Shown here: positions 1 to 8,384 of the stretch, in pieces
Numbering within the stretch: the first letter of the stretch is position 1
How the letters are laid out: each line of letters starts with the position of its first letter
DNA from: DASUSH01 sp036375215
GTDB taxonomy: Bacteria > Actinomycetota > Thermoleophilia > Solirubrobacterales > 70-9
DNA length: 64,000 nucleotides
Assembly: GCA_036375215.1 (NCBI GenBank)
Contig: DASUSH010000094.1
Coordinates: 10,082 to 74,081 of the forward strand
Direction: 5' to 3'
Notes under the pieces: generated by a model
Databases searched by the model: none
Told to the model about the DNA's origin: nothing
What the model saw: the letters and a program-made list of their open reading frames with translations, nothing else
Made by a program: the position numbers and the translations under genes

Positions 1-171
1 CCGCTTGAACTCGGCGATCACGCTGAGGCCGGGCCGGACGAGCGCCTCGCTGAACGGGCGGTCGTCGCCGCGATCGGCGAGCTGCCCCGCGAGCTCTTCG
101 AGCGGGACCTCGGCGCTGCGCCTCTCCACCTCCTCGCGCGCCGCCGCGACCAGGTGGTCGAGCGTGCTCAT
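1..171 (-). CDS. trpC: Indole-3-glycerol-phosphate synthase, N-terminal fragment
   Basis: Closes the indole ring of CdRP in tryptophan synthesis. Only the first 57 residues are present; the rest runs off the left edge. After the ATG comes an N-terminal helix and then IAEFKR at residues 52-57, the first barrel strand with Glu54 and Lys56, the family's catalytic Glu/Lys pair. It follows trpD by 10 bp on the same strand, the usual trpD-trpC order, so it is almost certainly cotranscribed. The identification rests on this short stretch plus context, but the motif is characteristic. Confidence 0.85.
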   Translation of the reverse strand, partial: MSTLDHLVAAAREEVERRSAEVPLEELAGQLADRGDDRPFSEALVRPGLSVIAEFKR

Positions 172-181
172 CGGGTGCAGG

Positions 182-1228
182 CTAGCCTCCCCCGGGCTCC
201 CGGCCGGCGAGTTCCGCGCTGAGCGCGACGAGGCGCTCGAGGACCTCCCGGGCGGCGCCCGAGTCGATCGCCTCCTGGGCGAGCGTGACGCCGGCGCCGA
301 GGTCGGCGGCGCCGCCGCCGACGAAGATCGCCGCGCCCGCGTTCAGGACGACGAGGTCGCGAGCGGGGCCGCGCTCGCCGGCGAAGACGGCGCGGGTCAC
401 GGCCGCGTTCTCCTCGGGCGAGCCGCCGGTGACCTCGGTGAGCTCGGCCTGGGCGAGGCCGAGGTCCGAGGGGCCCACGAACCACTCCTCGGTGCTGCCG
501 CCGCGGACCTCGATCACCCGCGTGCGCGAGGAGAGCGCGAGCTCGTCGATCCCGTCCTCGCCGGCGACGACGAGGGCGTGCTCGGTGTCGAGCCCGGCGA
601 GCGCCTCGGCGATCGTCTCCTGGTAGCGGCGGTCGGAGACGCCGAGGAGCTGCCGGCGCGCGCCCGCCGGGTTCGTCAGCGGGCCGAGGAAGTTGAAGAT
701 CGTGCGCACGCCGAGCTCCTTGCGGACCGGGACGACGTGCTTCATCGCGGCGTGATGGCGGGGCGCGAACATGAAGCCGAAGCCGATCTCATCGATGCAG
801 CGGGCGACGCCTTCGGGACCGAGGTCGATCCGCACGCCGAGCGCCTCGAGTAGGTCGGCGGATCCCGAGCGGCTCGTGGCCGAGCGGTTGCCGTGCTTGG
901 CGACGGCGCGCCCAGCGCCGGCGGCGACGAGCGCCGCGGTCGTCGAGACGTTGAAGGTCGAAGGCCCGCCGCCCGTACCGGCCGTGTCGACCAGGTCGCC
1001 GCGCGGCGTCTCGACGTGCGCGGCCAGGCGGCGCATCGTCCGCGCCAGCCCGATCAGCTCCGGCACGGTCTCACCCTTCGCCCGCAGGGCGACCAGGAAG
1101 GCGCCGGTCTGGACCTCGCTCGCCCGCCCCTCCATCACCTCGTCGAGGACCGCCGAGGCGTGGTCCGCGGTGAGATGCTCGCCGGCGGCGACGGCATCGA
1201 TCGCGCGCGTGAGGATCTCGTTGGGCAT
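182..1228 (-). CDS. trpD: Anthranilate phosphoribosyltransferase
   Basis: Transfers phosphoribose from PRPP to anthranilate, the second step of tryptophan synthesis. 348 residues, normal for the family. The glycosyltransferase-family-3 N-terminal helical domain is followed by the PRPP-binding DTAGTGGG loop (residues 81-88), NVSTT (93-97) and KHGNRSATSRSGSAD (from about 111), all family hallmarks. An 18-codon in-frame extension upstream is possible, but the ATG giving MPNEIL matches where the family starts. It lies 13 bp downstream of a DUF559 gene that separates it from trpG, and 10 bp upstream of trpC. Confidence 0.95.
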   Translation of the reverse strand: MPNEILTRAIDAVAAGEHLTADHASAVLDEVMEGRASEVQTGAFLVALRAKGETVPELIGLARTMRRLAAHVETPRGDLVDTAGTGGGPSTFNVSTTAALVAAGAGRAVAKHGNRSATSRSGSADLLEALGVRIDLGPEGVARCIDEIGFGFMFAPRHHAAMKHVVPVRKELGVRTIFNFLGPLTNPAGARRQLLGVSDRRYQETIAEALAGLDTEHALVVAGEDGIDELALSSRTRVIEVRGGSTEEWFVGPSDLGLAQAELTEVTGGSPEENAAVTRAVFAGERGPARDLVVLNAGAAIFVGGGAADLGAGVTLAQEAIDSGAAREVLERLVALSAELAGREPGGG

Positions 1229-1241
1229 GGGCCGAAGTCTT

Positions 1242-2021
1242 TCAGGAGGGAGCGGATAGGAGCGCGCGCAGAGTCGCGCCAAGGGTTCCCCGGTCGCCGA
1301 CCTGCCTGTCCGTGAGCCGGACCGGGCGGAACCCGCGGGTGGTCAGATAGGCGTCCCGGGCGCGGTCCTCCTCGAAGGCGGTCCGGGTGCCGTGCGTCTC
1401 CCAGCCATCGGTCTCGAGGACGAGGCGCTGCTCGCGCCATAGGAAGTCGACCGCGTAGGGGCCGATCGAGACATTCCGCTCGGGGAGGGGCATGCCCTCG
1501 CTGCGGCAGGCGGCGAAGAGCCGGCGCTCCAGGTCGCTGCGCGAGCGATCGGGGGCGTACTCCGGCTGTGGGCCTGTGTCGAGCCGGAGGATCTCGGCGC
1601 GGCGGAGAGCGGCGCGGAAGTGGTCGGGCGGCAGGATGCGCCGGAGGTCGGCGAAGGTGCGGCGCGGAGTGGTCGTCGGGATGCGTTCCACTTCGGCCAC
1701 GTCCGCGGGGACGAGGCTCGCGGAACGGTGGCTGGACACGCCGGGACGGTCGGCCCTGCCCGCGGTCGACGGGACGATGATCTCGGTGGGACCGCCCGAT
1801 TGCGGGCGGATGCCGAGGTGGGCGGCCGCGCTGCGGCGCCAGAGCGCGGCACCGGGGCCGCAGGCGCGGACGGCCGCGAGCAGACGGCCCTCGGTGGTGA
1901 GGAGAGCTGGGTGAACCGTGCAATAGACGCCTCGGTACAGGCGGAACAGCGTCCCGGCGCGCGCCCGACCCGCGACCCCGCGCCGCCCGAGACCGAGCGC
2001 CGCAAGCTCGGCGGTGGTCAC
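1242..2021 (-). CDS. DUF559-type nuclease-fold protein with AbiEi-like N-terminus
   Basis: 259 residues in two parts. Residues 1-75 resemble the winged-helix N-terminus of AbiEi-like antitoxin proteins (TTAELAALGL, then LFRLYRGVY and a WRRSAAAHLG segment). Residues about 160-245 look like a DUF559 domain, a Vsr/PD-(D/E)XK-related fold, with Glu165, Asp192 (YAVDFLW), Glu203/Asp205 (LETDGWETHG) and His210. Function is unknown; such proteins are common in actinobacteria. The GTG start truncates the usual N-terminus: the same frame upstream reads RRHSIV but has no ATG, GTG or TTG before a stop. It interrupts the trp operon between trpG and trpD. Confidence 0.7.
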   Translation of the reverse strand: MTTAELAALGLGRRGVAGRARAGTLFRLYRGVYCTVHPALLTTEGRLLAAVRACGPGAALWRRSAAAHLGIRPQSGGPTEIIVPSTAGRADRPGVSSHRSASLVPADVAEVERIPTTTPRRTFADLRRILPPDHFRAALRRAEILRLDTGPQPEYAPDRSRSDLERRLFAACRSEGMPLPERNVSIGPYAVDFLWREQRLVLETDGWETHGTRTAFEEDRARDAYLTTRGFRPVRLTDRQVGDRGTLGATLRALLSAPS

Positions 2022-2075
2022 GATCGAGTGCCGGCGCGCGGCGAATTCGGCGATCGCCGTGTTTCTGTCGAGAAC

Positions 2076-2092
2076 GTCCCCGATACGGGGAC
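2076..2092. repeat. GTCCCCG-ATA-CGGGGAC hairpin
   Basis: A perfect 7-bp stem with a 3-nt loop in the 141-bp gap between trpG and the DUF559 gene. No T-tract follows on the minus strand, so it is not a classical intrinsic terminator. Its GGGGAC/GTCCCC arms resemble the palindromic elements seen near comEA, in obgE and in the GH36-like gene. The rest of this gap is GC-rich and shows no further gene. Confidence 0.5.
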
Positions 2093-2162
2093 CAAGTCGA
2101 CAGGGAGGCTTCCTCGCCCCCTCGTCGCCCTCGCCCCCCTCGTCGACCCAGTGCGCTGTGTC

Positions 2163-2723
2163 TCAATCGCGCAGGAAGTTGCGGAGGAGGTCCTTCCCGT
2201 CCGGCGTCAGCACCGACTCCGGGTGGAACTGGACGCCCTCGGCGGGGAGCTCGCGATGGCGGACGCCCATGACGACTTCGCCGTAGGTGGCCGTCCGGAC
2301 GAGCTCGTCGGGCAGCTCGGGGTCGGTGACCAGCGAGTGGTAGCGGCCGGCCGTGAGCGGGTTGGGCAGGCCGGAATAGACGCCGCTGCCGTCGTGCTCG
2401 ACCTCGGCGTCCTTGCCGTGGATCGGCTCGCCGCGGATCGTGCGGCCGCCGAACGCCTCGACCATCGCCTGATGGCCGAGGCAGACGCCGAGCGACGGCA
2501 CGCCGGCCTCGGGGAACGCCCGCGCCGCCTCGATCGAGATCCCCGCGTCGGCGGGCGTGCACGGGCCCGGCGAGATCACGAGCCGGTCGGCGCCGCGGCC
2601 GAGGAGCTCGGCGGTCTCCGCCTTGTCGTTGCGGACGACGTCGACCTGCGCGCCGAGCTCGCCGAGGAACTGGACGAGGTTGTAGGTGAAGGAGTCGTAG
2701 TTGTCGATGACGAGGACCCGCAT
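2163..2723 (-). CDS. trpG: Anthranilate synthase glutamine amidotransferase component
   Basis: Class I glutamine amidotransferase that supplies ammonia to TrpE; 186 residues, full length. The triad is visible: Cys81 in GVCLGHQ, His167 and Glu169 in VQFHPES. The oxyanion-loop motif SPGPCTP is at 51-57 and NYDSFTYN near the start is typical of TrpG/PabA. An upstream in-frame GTG adds four residues, but ATG fits the family and follows the trpE stop by 2 bp, indicating translational coupling. As in many bacteria it could also serve PabB in folate synthesis, but no pabB is present here. Confidence 0.95.
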   Translation of the reverse strand: MRVLVIDNYDSFTYNLVQFLGELGAQVDVVRNDKAETAELLGRGADRLVISPGPCTPADAGISIEAARAFPEAGVPSLGVCLGHQAMVEAFGGRTIRGEPIHGKDAEVEHDGSGVYSGLPNPLTAGRYHSLVTDPELPDELVRTATYGEVVMGVRHRELPAEGVQFHPESVLTPDGKDLLRNFLRD

Positions 2724-2725
2724 CG

Positions 2726-4207
2726 CTACTCCCACCCCGGCTGGCTCGCCGCGAGCGCGATCGCGCTGAACACGGCCTCCGCCTTGGCGAGCGACTCGCG
2801 GTACTCGTAGTCGGGCTTGGCGTCCGCGACGGTGCCGCCGCCCGCCTGCACGAAGGCGGTTCCGTCCTTGACGACGACGGTGCGGATGTGGATCGCGGTG
2901 TCGAGGTCCCCGTCGAACCCGACGTAGCCGATCGCGCCGCCGTAGGAGCCGCGCTTGTGCGGCTCGAGCTCGTCGATGATCTCCATCGCCCGCACCTTCG
3001 GCGCGCCCGAGAGCGTGCCCGCGGGCAGCACCGAGCGCAGCGCGTCGAGCGCGGTCGTGTCGCCGCGGAGCGTTCCGGTCACCCGGCTCACGATGTGGAA
3101 GACGTGCGAGTACGCCTCGACCTGCATGAACTCTTCGACCGCGACCGTGCCGTAGTCGGAGACCCGACCGAGGTCGTTGCGACCGAGGTCGACGAGCATC
3201 ACGTGCTCGGCGCGCTCCTTCGGGTCGGCGAGGAGCCCCTCGGCGTTGCGCCGGTCCTCCTCCTCGCTCGCCCCGCGCGGGTAGGTGCCGGCGATCGGGC
3301 GGGTCTCGACGGTGCCGTTCGTGACCTTGACCAGCGACTCCGGCGAGGTGCCGGCGATCTGGAAGTCGCCGAACTCGAGGTAGTACATGTACGGCGACGG
3401 GTTGATCGTGCGCAGGCCGCGGTAGATCGAGAAGGCCGAGACCGGGACCGGGGCCGAGAAGCGCTGCGAGGGCACGACCTGGAAGGCGTCGCCGGCGTGC
3501 ACGTACTCGACGATCCGGGCGACGTTGGCCTCGAACTGCTCGCGGCTCATGTTCGACTCGAACGACTCGACGTCCCGCGGCGGGTGCTCCTCGACTGACG
3601 GCACGGCGCGGGCGAGCGCGGTGCGAACGGCCGCGATCGCGGCCTCGGCGCGGGCGCGGCCGGCGCCGCCGGAGAAGTCGAAGGCGATCACGGTGAGCTC
3701 GTGCTTGAGGTGATCGAAGGCGAGCATCACCTCGCAGACCATGAGCGCCAGGTCGGGGAGCCCGAGCGGGTCCGGGTTCGGCGCGCCGAGGTCCTCGACC
3801 GTGCGCACGAGGTCGTAGCCGAAGATGCCGACCGCGCCGCCGGTGAACGGCGGCAGCGGCACCGCGGGATCGGCGCCGGCGACCTCGCCGAGCCGGTAGC
3901 CGTCGAGGATGCGGGCGACGGCGCCGTAGGGGTCTTCCTCGTCGGTCTCGCTGGCCTCGCCGCCCTCGGTGACCGTGAGCCGTCCCTCGGCCCAGCGGAT
4001 CAGCGCGTGGGGGCGAAAGCCGAGGAAGGAGTAGCGGCCGAAGCGGCCCTGCTCGGCGGACTCGAGCAGGAACGAGGGCCCGCCGCCGAGCTCGGGATCG
4101 GCACGGAGCTTGAGAAAGGCCGAGACCGGGGTCTCGCAGTCGTCGATGAAGCGCTCGACGACCGGGATGACGGTTGCGCTCTCGGCGAGCTGCTCAGCGG
4201 CGCCCAT
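2726..4207 (-). CDS. trpE: Anthranilate synthase component I
   Basis: Chorismate to anthranilate, the first committed tryptophan step, using ammonia from TrpG. 493 residues. The N-terminal LLES motif (47-50) with a following RYSFLG is the tryptophan feedback site of TrpE. The chorismate-binding domain carries GTSPESLVKV, PIAGTYPRG, AGTLSGAPK and QAGGGTVADAKPDYEY. The LLES element and the adjacent trpG argue against PabB or salicylate synthase. Its start overlaps the end of hisIE by 14 bp, so trpE is translated from the hisIE message. Confidence 0.96.
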   Translation of the reverse strand: MGAAEQLAESATVIPVVERFIDDCETPVSAFLKLRADPELGGGPSFLLESAEQGRFGRYSFLGFRPHALIRWAEGRLTVTEGGEASETDEEDPYGAVARILDGYRLGEVAGADPAVPLPPFTGGAVGIFGYDLVRTVEDLGAPNPDPLGLPDLALMVCEVMLAFDHLKHELTVIAFDFSGGAGRARAEAAIAAVRTALARAVPSVEEHPPRDVESFESNMSREQFEANVARIVEYVHAGDAFQVVPSQRFSAPVPVSAFSIYRGLRTINPSPYMYYLEFGDFQIAGTSPESLVKVTNGTVETRPIAGTYPRGASEEEDRRNAEGLLADPKERAEHVMLVDLGRNDLGRVSDYGTVAVEEFMQVEAYSHVFHIVSRVTGTLRGDTTALDALRSVLPAGTLSGAPKVRAMEIIDELEPHKRGSYGGAIGYVGFDGDLDTAIHIRTVVVKDGTAFVQAGGGTVADAKPDYEYRESLAKAEAVFSAIALAASQPGWE

Positions 4208-4859
4208 TGAGGACCTCCATCGCGGCGGAGAGCGGCAGATCGCGCGATCGCATCAGGACCTCGAGGTGGTACAGGACATCGGCCGCCTCCTCCGCGAGGC
4301 GCTCGTCGGACTCGTCCGCGGCCGCGCGGGCGACCTCGTCTGCCTCCTCGCGGACCTTCTCGCCGATCCGCGGCGGGTCGGCGAGCAGCTCAGCCGTGTA
4401 GCTGCCCTCGGGCCGATCCGCGGCGCGGGCGGCGATCGTCCGCTCGAGCGCGGCGAGCGCCTCGTGCGCAGCCGGGTCGGGCGCCGTGCCGGATTCGAGC
4501 TCGCGGTGAAAACAGGACCGCTCGCCGGTGTGGCAGGCGGGTCCGGTGGGCTCGACCAGGGCGACGATCGCGTCGGCGTCGCAATCGAAGCGAAGCTGGC
4601 GCACGCTCATCGTGTTGCCGGAGGTCTCCCCCTTGCGCCAGAGCTCCTGCCGGGAGCGGCTGTAGAAGTGGATCTCGCCGCTCTCGCAGGTCAGCCGCAG
4701 CGCCTCCTCGTTCATGTAGGCGAGGGTCAGCACCTCCCCCGTCGCCCAATCCTGCATCACGCAGGGCACGAGGCCGCTCTCGTCGAAACGGATCTCACGC
4801 AGATGAGATTGAGCCGAACCGGACGCGGAGCGGGGGATTCGGCGGCCTTGTTTCTCCAT
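4194..4859 (-). CDS. hisI: Bifunctional phosphoribosyl-AMP cyclohydrolase / phosphoribosyl-ATP pyrophosphatase
   Basis: Two consecutive histidine steps in one protein (HisIE, about 221 residues). The N-terminal HisI part has YMNEEAL, HFYSRSRQELWRKGETSGN, the metal-binding DCDAD and GPACHTGERSCF with its zinc cysteines. The C-terminal HisE (MazG-like) part has EGSYTAELL and EKVREEADEVARAA followed by EEAADVLYHLEVLM. The frame begins GTG-ATG; the ATG lies 6 bp after a TAGACT -10 element, so the transcript is probably leaderless and the ATG is the start. It heads the trp operon, an uncommon his/trp linkage. Confidence 0.94.
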   Translation of the reverse strand: MEKQGRRIPRSASGSAQSHLREIRFDESGLVPCVMQDWATGEVLTLAYMNEEALRLTCESGEIHFYSRSRQELWRKGETSGNTMSVRQLRFDCDADAIVALVEPTGPACHTGERSCFHRELESGTAPDPAAHEALAALERTIAARAADRPEGSYTAELLADPPRIGEKVREEADEVARAAADESDERLAEEAADVLYHLEVLMRSRDLPLSAAMEVLNGRR

Positions 4860-4865
4860 CACCCG

Positions 4866-4871
4866 AGTCTA
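4866..4871 (-). promoter_or_regulatory. TAGACT -10 element of the hisIE-trp operon
   Basis: TAGACT (TANNNT class) ends 6 bp before the hisIE ATG, the spacing expected when transcription starts at or next to the start codon. No convincing -35 hexamer or Shine-Dalgarno sequence is visible. The same hexamer with similar spacing occurs before proB and leuS. Confidence 0.5.
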
Positions 4872-4877
4872 GATGCG

Positions 4878-5789
4878 CTAATCGATCCCGAGGCGGTCGA
4901 GCAGGGACTCGTCTCGGCGCCAGCGCTCGCGCAGGCGGACCTGGAGGTCGAGGAAGACCTTCTCGCCGAGCTCGTGCTCGAGCTCGCGCCGGGCGGCGCT
5001 GCCGATCTCCTTGATCATCCGCCCGCCGCGGCCGATCAGGATCCCCTTCTGCGAGTCGGACTCGACCCAGATCTGGGCCTTGACGTCGACGAGCCCGTCC
5101 TCGCGCTCCTCGATCGACTGCACCGCGACCTCGACCGCGTGCGGGATCTCGTCGCGGGTGCGGCGCAGGACCTGCTCGCGGATCAGCTCGGCGAGGTGGA
5201 CGTCGCTGGGCTGGTCACCGTGGTCCTCGGGCGGGTAGAGGAACGGTCCCTCGGGGAGCAGGCCGGCGACGTGCTCGATCAGGGGCTCGAGGCCGGTGCC
5301 GCGCTTCGCCGAGATCGGGAAGAACTCGTCGGCGACGCCAAGCTCCTCCGCGTCCGCGAGGACCTTCGCCGCCTCCGGCGGGCGGACCCGGTCGAGCTTG
5401 TTGACCGCGCAGATCACGGGCGCCCTCCCCGCGTCGCCCGCCTCGGCGCCGACGCCGAGCAGCTGCTGGGCGATGAAGCGGTCGCCGGGGCCCACGCCCT
5501 GCTCGGCGTTCAGGACGAAGAGGACCGCATCGGAGTCGGCGAGCTCGTGCTCGACGCGGCGCTGCATGCGCTTGGTGAGCGTGTCCCGGGGACGCTGCAC
5601 CCCGGGGAGGTCGACGAGCACCATCTGCCAGCCCTCGGCGACGTCGGTGGCGACCCCGCGGACGGCGCGGCGCGTCGTCTGCGGGCGGTCGGAGACGATC
5701 GCGACCTTGGCGCCGACGATCGCGTTGGCGAGCGTCGACTTGCCGACGTTCGGCCGCCCCGCCAGCCCCACGAACCCCGCGCGGGTCAT
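4878..5789 (-). CDS. era: GTPase Era
   Basis: Ribosome-assembly GTPase that binds the 3' end of 16S rRNA and helps mature the 30S subunit. 303 residues. G1 P-loop GRPNVGKS (11-18), QTTR switch region (37-40), DLPG (60-63), NKLD (130-133) and SAKRG form the GTPase domain. The C-terminal KH domain contains GILIGRGGRMIKEIG (about 248-262). The start overlaps the ybeY stop by 4 bp (ATGA), and phoH-ybeY-era is a widely conserved order. Confidence 0.97.
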   Translation of the reverse strand: MTRAGFVGLAGRPNVGKSTLANAIVGAKVAIVSDRPQTTRRAVRGVATDVAEGWQMVLVDLPGVQRPRDTLTKRMQRRVEHELADSDAVLFVLNAEQGVGPGDRFIAQQLLGVGAEAGDAGRAPVICAVNKLDRVRPPEAAKVLADAEELGVADEFFPISAKRGTGLEPLIEHVAGLLPEGPFLYPPEDHGDQPSDVHLAELIREQVLRRTRDEIPHAVEVAVQSIEEREDGLVDVKAQIWVESDSQKGILIGRGGRMIKEIGSAARRELEHELGEKVFLDLQVRLRERWRRDESLLDRLGID

Positions 5790-6151
5790 CGCAGGCCTTC
5801 CATGACGCGGTCCTGGAGGGCCAGCATCTCGCCGGAGTCGGCCTCGTGGTCGTGGCCGCAGAGGTGGAGGACGCCGTGGACGGCCGCCTCGGTCACGTCC
5901 TCGCTGTGCTCGGGGCAGATCACCACGTCGCCCAGCTCGCGCGGCCCGGCGACCTCGTCGGGCCCGTCGAGCGGGAAGGAGAGCACGTCGGTGGGCCGGT
6001 CGCGGTCGCGGTGCTCGCGGTTGAGCTCGCGGATCCGATCGGACGAGACCAGCTCGACCGAGAGGTGCCCCTCCCCCACCCCGGCAGCGTCGAGCGCCGC
6101 GGCGACGGCGTCGCGGAGCTCGGCGGGGACGTCGGCGAGATCCGGGGTCAA
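5786..6151 (-). CDS. ybeY: Endoribonuclease YbeY / rRNA maturation factor
   Basis: Metal-dependent single-strand endoribonuclease involved in 16S rRNA 3'-end maturation and ribosome quality control. 121 residues, slightly short for the family. The zinc motif HGVLHLCGHDH puts His92, His96 and His102 in the expected H-x3-H-x5-H pattern, and DVLSFPL lies upstream as usual. Both ends overlap neighbours by 4 bp (phoH upstream, era downstream), giving a translationally coupled phoH-ybeY-era unit. Confidence 0.95.
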   Translation of the reverse strand: MTPDLADVPAELRDAVAAALDAAGVGEGHLSVELVSSDRIRELNREHRDRDRPTDVLSFPLDGPDEVAGPRELGDVVICPEHSEDVTEAAVHGVLHLCGHDHEADSGEMLALQDRVMEGLR

Positions 6152-7101
6152 CCGGGGGAGTTGCGCTCGGAGTAGGCGCCGTAGGCGGCGACGATCCGCT
6201 GCACCAGCTTGTGGCGGACGACGTCCTCGCCGCCGAAGCGGACGAAGGCGATGTCCTCGAGCCCCTCGAGGATCTCGCCGATCACGACGAGGCCGGAGCG
6301 CTGGTCGCGGGGGAGGTCGATCTGGGTGACGTCGCCGGTGACGACCATCCGCGATCCGAAGCCGAGCCGGGTCAGGAACATCTTCATCTGCTCCGGGCTC
6401 GTGTTCTGGGCCTCGTCGAGGATCACGAAGGAGTCGTTCAGGGTGCGCCCGCGCATGAAGGCGAGCGGCGCGACCTCGATCACGCCCTTCTCGAAGTAGG
6501 AGTTGACCCGGTCGGGATCGAGCATGTCGTAGAGCGCGTCGAAGAGCGGGCGCAGGTAGGGATCGACCTTGGCCTGGATGTCGCCGGGAAGGAAGCCGAG
6601 CCGCTCGCCGGCCTCGACCGCCGGCCGGGTGAGGATCACGCGGCTGACCTGGCGCGAGTCGAGCGCCGCGACCGCCATCGCGACCGCGATGAAGGTCTTG
6701 CCTGTGCCGGCCGGGCCGATCCCGAAGGTGACGGTGTGCTCGCGGATCGAGTCGACGTAGCGCTTCTGGTTGACGGTCTTCGGCGCGACCTTGGTCCCGC
6801 GGTGGCGCCAGACGACGTCCTCGAGCACGGTCGCCGGGCTCTCGCCGGCGTCGAGGGCCCCGGTCACGGCCTCGATCGTGCCCGGCGCGATCTCCTGGCC
6901 GCGCTCGATCAGCTCGACCAGCTCGTCGACGACGGTCTCGGCCGAGCGTACGCCGCCCTCGTCGCCGTCGAGGGTGAGGACGTTGCCGCGCAGGTAGAGG
7001 TCGACGTCGAGGTGGCCCTCGAGCGCGCGCAGCACGGAGTCCTCGGAGCCGGCGAGCTCCGCCGCCACGGTGTTGTCGAGGGTGAGCTGCCTACGAGCCA
7101 A
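6148..7101 (-). CDS. phoH: PhoH-family ATPase (PhoH-like)
   Basis: Cytosolic P-loop ATPase, putative RNA helicase-like partner of YbeY. 317 residues. Walker A GPAGTGKT at 129-136 and Walker B VILDEAQN from 226 are clear, with LTRPAVEAGERLGFLPGD and TGDVTQIDLP as further PhoH signatures. The N-terminal about 100 residues form the nucleic-acid-binding region common to actinobacterial PhoH-like proteins. Its start overlaps the yqeY stop by 11 bp and its stop overlaps ybeY by 4 bp. Confidence 0.93.
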   Translation of the reverse strand: MARRQLTLDNTVAAELAGSEDSVLRALEGHLDVDLYLRGNVLTLDGDEGGVRSAETVVDELVELIERGQEIAPGTIEAVTGALDAGESPATVLEDVVWRHRGTKVAPKTVNQKRYVDSIREHTVTFGIGPAGTGKTFIAVAMAVAALDSRQVSRVILTRPAVEAGERLGFLPGDIQAKVDPYLRPLFDALYDMLDPDRVNSYFEKGVIEVAPLAFMRGRTLNDSFVILDEAQNTSPEQMKMFLTRLGFGSRMVVTGDVTQIDLPRDQRSGLVVIGEILEGLEDIAFVRFGGEDVVRHKLVQRIVAAYGAYSERNSPG

Positions 7102-7528
7102 GCTTCTCGCGCACCATCGCGCTGACCCGCTTGCCGTCGGCGCGGCCCCCGACCTTCGCCATCGCCGGCCCCATCGCCTTGCCCATGTCGGACGGCTCGC
7201 TCGCGCCGGAGGCGGCGATCGCCTCGTCGACGATCGCGCCCAGCTCCTCGTCGGAGAGCTCGGCCGGCAGGTAGGAGGAGATCACCTCGGCCTCGGCCAC
7301 TTCGGCCTCGGCGCGCTCGGCGCTGCCGCCCTCCCGGTAGGCCTCCGCGGCCTCGAGCCGGCGCTTGCGCTCGCGGCGCAGCACGGCCACCTCGTCCGAT
7401 TCGCCCTCCTTGGCGTCCTGCTGGAGGGCGTTGGAGATCATCCGCAGGGCGCCGACGCGGTCGCGCTCGCGCGCCTTCATCGCCGCCTTCGTGTCCTCCT
7501 GGACTCGCTCGAGGATCGTCTCCGCCAT
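7091..7528 (-). CDS. GatB/YqeY domain protein
   Basis: 145-residue stand-alone YqeY domain, related to the tail domain of GatB, which contacts tRNA; the precise role of the free form is not settled. Typical sequence features are the DTKAAMKARERDRVGALRMI start, a charged helical stretch with RRERKRRLEAAEAYR, SYLPAELSDEEL, and DMGKAMGPAMAKVGGRADGKRVSAMVRE at the end (several separate motifs). It lies directly downstream of murI (17-bp gap) and overlaps phoH. Confidence 0.88.
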   Translation of the reverse strand: MAETILERVQEDTKAAMKARERDRVGALRMISNALQQDAKEGESDEVAVLRRERKRRLEAAEAYREGGSAERAEAEVAEAEVISSYLPAELSDEELGAIVDEAIAASGASEPSDMGKAMGPAMAKVGGRADGKRVSAMVREKLGS

Positions 7529-7545
7529 CTCCCGGTACAGGGTAG

Positions 7546-8346
7546 TCAGGCGACGTCGACCTGCTCGACGTCGCCAAGCGGCAGCTGCAGGAACCGGGTG
7601 CCGAGCTCGCGGAAGGCGTAGGGGTCGCCGGTGCAGAGGAAGCGGTAGTCGCCCTCCCCGTGGTTGGCGGTGGCGAGGCCCGCCGAGTCGAGCGTGCGCT
7701 GGACGGTGGCGGCGATCGCGTGCCCGGCGGTGACGAGGCGGACGTCGCGGCCCAGGATCCGCTGCAGCATCGGCCGCACGAGCGGATAGTGGGTGCAGCC
7801 GAGGATCACCGTGTCGACCTCGGCGCGCTTGAGCGGCGCGCAGTAGGAGCGCACGATCGCGACGACGTCTTCGTCGATCCGGTTCCCGCGCTGGATGATC
7901 GGGGCGAGGTCGGGCGCCTCGACCTCGATCACCTCGAGCTCACGGCCCTGGCGCTCGAGCGCGTGGTGGTACGCGCCCCCCTCGACCGTCGCCGGGGTGG
8001 CGAGCACGCCGATCCGTCCCGAGTCGGTGATCGCCGCGGCGATTTCGGCCTCGGGCTCGATCACCGCCACGACCTCGACCCCGGCGTCCGCGGCCGCGGC
8101 GCGCGCCGCGTCGAGCCCCGCGGTCGTCGCCGAGTTGCAGGCGAGGACGAGCAGCTTCGCGCCGCGCCCGAGCAGGAACGCGCTCGCCGCCTCGACCCGC
8201 GCACGGACGTCGGCGAGCTCCTTGGTGCCATAGGGGAAGTGGGCGTCGTCGCCGAGGTAGAGGAAGTCCTCCTCTGGGAGCGAGACCAGGCACTCGTGCA
8301 GGACGGTGAGCCCGCCGACGCCGGAGTCGAGCACCGCGATCGGCAA
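7546..8346 (-). CDS. murI: Glutamate racemase
   Basis: Interconverts L- and D-glutamate for peptidoglycan. 266 residues from a TTG start, which yields (M)PIAVLDSGVGGLT, exactly where the family begins; no ATG or GTG is available upstream in frame within the gap. Cofactor-independent catalysis uses two cysteines, visible as Cys70 in ACNSATT and Cys185 in LGCTHYPL, with Asp7-Ser8 of the first loop. The gap to the upstream membrane-protein gene is 38 bp. Confidence 0.94.
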   Translation of the reverse strand: MPIAVLDSGVGGLTVLHECLVSLPEEDFLYLGDDAHFPYGTKELADVRARVEAASAFLLGRGAKLLVLACNSATTAGLDAARAAAADAGVEVVAVIEPEAEIAAAITDSGRIGVLATPATVEGGAYHHALERQGRELEVIEVEAPDLAPIIQRGNRIDEDVVAIVRSYCAPLKRAEVDTVILGCTHYPLVRPMLQRILGRDVRLVTAGHAIAATVQRTLDSAGLATANHGEGDYRFLCTGDPYAFRELGTRFLQLPLGDVEQVDVA

Positions 8347-8384
8347 CTCGGAGCCGGGCCGCGCGTCGATCGGGGCGGTGGCGC

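Noticed and set aside
2076..2092. Rho-independent terminator after trpG
   Set aside because: Strong stem but no T-tract on either strand, and the downstream DUF559-trpD-trpC genes appear to be cotranscribed.
4110..6329. 739-codon plus-strand frame across hisIE, era and ybeY
   Set aside because: It spans three clear minus-strand genes and has no recognisable domain.
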